In this document: positions 8,059 to 9,201 of the stretch, in pieces
Numbering within the stretch: the stretch's first letter is position 1
Layout of the letters: each line of letters opens with the position of its first letter
NCBI GenBank assembly: GCA_024278345.1
Contig: JAJRTK010000121.1
Location: 1 to 9,201, forward strand
Reading direction: 5' to 3'
From: a bacterium
Lineage (GTDB): Bacteria > CSSED10-310 > JAJRTK01
Length of the DNA: 9,201 bases
Translations under genes and position numbers: made by a program
The notes under the pieces: model-generated
What the model was told of the DNA's origin: nothing
Seen by the model: only the letters and a program-made list of their open reading frames with translations
The model's database searches: none

Positions 8059-8085
8059 TGCAATTACGTTGCAATATCTGTGCAA
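8059..8085. promoter_or_regulatory. Three phased TGCAA sites, candidate operator
   Basis: TGCAA starts at 8059, 8070 and 8081, an exact 11-bp spacing, so the sites face the same side of the helix. Adjacent sites also form inverted pairs (TGCAA-N5-TTGCA at 8059-8073; TTGCA-N7-TGCAA at 8069-8085) because TGCA is self-complementary. The array lies about 40 bp upstream of a TATAGA hexamer on the operon's strand, where an activator could bind. The regulator is unknown and binding is inferred. Confidence 0.4.
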
Positions 8086-8228
8086 AATGGTCCACCATCA
8101 CCCCACAGACCGACAAACGATTTGCGCACCTTCTCGAAACCCTTCAGATCACGGAGATCGACGCTCTGACAAACAACACCGCCTTTCCACCACCAACCCG
8201 CGGAAATCCCCCCAGACTGGGCAAGCAT

Positions 8229-8255
8229 CCGCACAATCCGGCACTGACTGTGCGG
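8229..8255. repeat. Inverted repeat CCGCACA...TGTGCGG
   Basis: The arms are 7 bp and perfect (8229-8235 and 8249-8255) with a 13-nt spacer. No T-run follows on either strand, so it is not an intrinsic terminator. It could be an operator for a dimeric regulator or an RNA stem in the 3' end of the zinc-ribbon gene's transcript. Confidence 0.4.
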
Positions 8256-8345
8256 TTAACCATACAAACACCACCACTACCTGAAACCTCCTCCCGCCGC
8301 CGCAAGCTGCTCAAGAGCCACGAACAAGCAAACTCAACGGCAATT

Positions 8346-8378
8346 GAGGAGCCTACGAGGAGCCTACGAGGAGCCTAC
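8346..8378. repeat. Three perfect tandem copies of an 11-bp unit at a gene's 3' end
   Basis: GAGGAGCCTAC occurs three times head to tail at 8346-8356, 8357-8367 and 8368-8378, with no mismatch. The third copy covers the TAG stop (8375-8377) of the minus-strand zinc-ribbon gene. Each copy reads GTAGGCTCCTC on the coding strand, so changes in copy number would alter only the 3' untranslated part. Confidence 0.9.
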
Positions 8379-8791
8379 AATGGGGCCTTCTTCAACCTGT
8401 GGTAACGCACGATGTCCCGGAGCAGGGGGGCCACAGCCCACAGAGGCGCAATCCCAAAGAAGATCAGGGCGAACTTAGCAATTTCTTGAGTCGTCAACAG
8501 TTGCAAAGCCGCCCCAGCCACCCCAGCCAGCACCAGCGCCGCCAACAACCCTTTGAGGACTTGCCAGGTCAATGCCCAAAGCTTCTTCAAAAACCCCATC
8601 CGCGCCCAACCCACCAAACCGGTCTCAAAACCCCTGAGACACTGCTTACAGCGGGCCTGGGTTACTCCGTAAGTGCTGCCCTCGAAATGTCGGAGCCGCG
8701 CATTACAGTGGGGACAATGACAAGTTTCCCTATCGAAAAACCGCGTACCTCGCCGGCGAACCATCTTTCGCCGCGACCTTTGCCTGCCCAT
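8375..8791 (-). CDS. Small zinc-ribbon-like membrane protein of unknown function
   Basis: A 138-residue protein starting MGRQRSRRK. I chose the ATG at 8791 because GGGAGG lies 7 nt upstream; the frame extends to 8908 without a better site. The N-terminus is very basic (residues 3-17). C26-x2-C29 and C48-x2-C51 form a zinc-ribbon-like pair, with extra Cys24 and His25 beside the first knuckle. Two hydrophobic segments follow at about 79-99 and 104-124, with a basic tail (YHRLKKAPL). The likely topology puts the zinc-binding head and the tail on the same side, probably the cytoplasm. I do not recognise the family. It is encoded on the same strand as the cytochrome operon but is separated from it by about 590 bp, so a shared function is not implied. 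Confidence 0.75.
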   Translation of the reverse strand: MGRQRSRRKMVRRRGTRFFDRETCHCPHCNARLRHFEGSTYGVTQARCKQCLRGFETGLVGWARMGFLKKLWALTWQVLKGLLAALVLAGVAGAALQLLTTQEIAKFALIFFGIAPLWAVAPLLRDIVRYHRLKKAPL

Positions 8792-8829
8792 GAGAAAGCC
8801 TCCCTTCGTTTCCATCCAAACCTGCAAGC

Positions 8830-8835
8830 AGTGTA
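8830..8835 (-). promoter_or_regulatory. Candidate -10 hexamer for the zinc-ribbon gene
   Basis: TACACT on the minus strand lies about 40 bp upstream of the ATG at 8791 and matches TATAAT at four of six positions. The hexamer 16 bp upstream reads TCGAAA, a poor -35. The assignment rests on position and sequence only. Confidence 0.25.
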
Positions 8836-8970
8836 ACAGAAACCGCCAGCTTTTCGATCCTGCTTGCATTCCGGTCGTGTCGCTCGCAGCCGCTCGCGCC
8901 ACTCCCAAGCTCCACCCCTGGCTCCAGCGCCCACCGCCATCCTAAAACCCACCGGCACTCCACACTCGAA

Positions 8971-9002
8971 GGGTCACGCCTCGCGTTACCCGGCGGTCGT
9001 CC
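8971..9002. repeat. Palindromic intergenic repeat, copy A
   Basis: A 32-bp unit that begins GGGTCACGC, has a 3-nt loop (CTC) and continues GCGTTACCC. The 9-nt arms pair except for one position. It matches copy B at 28 of 32 positions in the same orientation, 137 bp away. Size, structure and location resemble REP-type elements, but the family is not identified. Confidence 0.7.
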
Positions 9003-9107
9003 AGGAACTCCGGAAACCAGAGGTTGGCGTGCGGGGGGCATCCACGCAACGCGGGACAATTCCAGGACTGTGGAACTGCAAGCACCAACGCCTCGCTATC
9101 GCTCGGC

Positions 9108-9139
9108 GGGTCACGCCGCGCGTTACCCGTAGGTGGTCC
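9108..9139. repeat. Palindromic intergenic repeat, copy B
   Basis: Same 32-bp unit as copy A, with identical 9-nt arms (GGGTCACGC / GCGTTACCC) and loop CGC instead of CTC. Three of the four differences lie outside the arms in the right-hand tail and one in the loop, so the palindrome itself is the conserved part. It is followed directly by a GC-rich hairpin. Confidence 0.7.
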
Positions 9140-9179
9140 GGGGCCTCCGGCCCCGGTCCCCGGCAGGGCTTTGCCCTGC
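9138..9179. repeat. Two adjacent perfect GC-rich hairpins
   Basis: CCGGGGCC-TCC-GGCCCCGG (8-bp stem, 9138-9156) is followed by GCAGGGC-TTT-GCCCTGC (7-bp stem, 9163-9179). Both stems are perfect with 3-nt loops. Neither is followed by a T-run on either strand, so factor-independent termination is unlikely. Chains of such hairpins occur as dispersed intergenic repeats in several proteobacterial genomes. Confidence 0.65.
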
Positions 9180-9201
9180 ACCCACCAGGGAGCTCGCTCA
9201 A

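Larger units (their letters stand above)
7785..8374. other. Long intergenic region upstream of the cytochrome operon
   Basis: About 590 bp without a convincing gene other than the 20-codon candidate. It should hold the 3' end of the zinc-ribbon gene's transcript and the promoter of the three-gene operon. Visible elements are a 13-nt-loop inverted repeat (8229-8255), three TGCAA sites (8059-8085), a small inverted repeat GCCCA/TGGGC (8022-8040), a TATAGA hexamer on the minus strand (8016-8021), a hairpin plus T-tract (7968-7994) and four GACAAAC-type sites. I found no GG-N10-GC sigma-54 site in the parts I inspected and no recognisable cyclic-di-GMP (GEMM) riboswitch core. Confidence 0.6.
8792..9201. 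other. Gene-free region with dispersed-type palindromic repeats
   Basis: The open frames here, up to 79 codons, run through the repeats and hairpins in more than one frame and have no ribosome-binding site or family resemblance. The region holds two 32-bp palindromic repeats, two perfect GC-rich hairpins and a probable promoter for the zinc-ribbon gene near 8830. It may be the edge of a longer repeat cluster beyond the window. Confidence 0.6.

Noticed and set aside
8059-8098. Sigma-54 promoter suggested by TTGCA near TGG
   Set aside because: The GG-to-GC spacing is 8 or 11 nt for the nearest pairs, not the required 10.
8157-8277. Minus-strand frame of about 39 codons from an ATG near 8260
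   Set aside because: Its ribosome-binding site is poor and the product has no visible features; it crosses the 8229-8255 inverted repeat.
7785-8374. Cyclic-di-GMP (GEMM) riboswitch, expected before some multiheme cytochrome operons
   Set aside because: I read the minus strand for the conserved GEMM core and its GCAAAG-type segment and found neither.
8399-8836. Plus-strand frame of 145 codons
   Set aside because: It is antisense to the zinc-ribbon gene, which has a strong Shine-Dalgarno, CxxC pairs and clear membrane helices.
8942-9201. Minus-strand frames of 71-79 codons at the right edge
   Set aside because: They translate through the palindromic repeats and hairpins in several overlapping frames, with no start signal.

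Overview
The window is bacterial, GC-rich DNA with every credible gene on the minus strand. It reads as part of a Gram-negative genome that makes many c-type cytochromes, the gene content typical of metal-reducing or otherwise heme-rich anaerobes such as Desulfuromonadota, Acidobacteriota or Magnetococcia. The lineage is an inference from gene content and cannot be fixed from this sequence. I see no tRNA, rRNA, transposase or CRISPR array.

Layout, in the direction of transcription (right to left). (1) 9201-8792 has no convincing gene. It holds two copies of a 32-bp imperfectly palindromic repeat and a pair of GC-rich hairpins, which look like dispersed intergenic repeats. (2) 8791-8375 encodes a 138-residue protein with a CxxC...CxxC zinc-ribbon-like head and two membrane helices; its stop codon lies in a three-copy 11-bp tandem repeat. 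(3) 8374-7785 is a long intergenic region. It contains three TGCAA sites at exact 11-bp spacing, several inverted repeats, a recurring GACAAAC motif, a weak hairpin plus T-tract and a 20-codon ORF with a good Shine-Dalgarno. It probably carries the control region of the next three genes. (4) 7784-2 is a three-gene operon whose genes overlap by ATGA (4 bp) at both junctions.

The operon encodes three exported proteins. The first is an 867-residue surface protein with two Ig/PKD-like domains, an NHL-type beta-propeller, three ASH (ASPM-SPD-2-Hydin) like domains and a C-terminal membrane anchor. The second is a 366-residue pentaheme cytochrome, with a beta-rich insert between hemes 3 and 4. The third is a very large cytochrome that runs off the left edge, with at least 1362 residues. 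It has a signal peptide, two Ig-like modules, six tandem fibronectin-III-like repeats of about 100 residues, one further Ig-like module and then at least eight heme-binding motifs. The visible operon therefore encodes 13 candidate c-heme sites joined to long adhesive or scaffold architectures. Tight overlap implies coordinated synthesis, and the likely role is envelope or extracellular electron transfer, with the beta domains placing the hemes at a distance from the cell or against a partner. No porin, quinol oxidase or cytochrome maturation gene is in the window, so the electron donor and acceptor are unknown.
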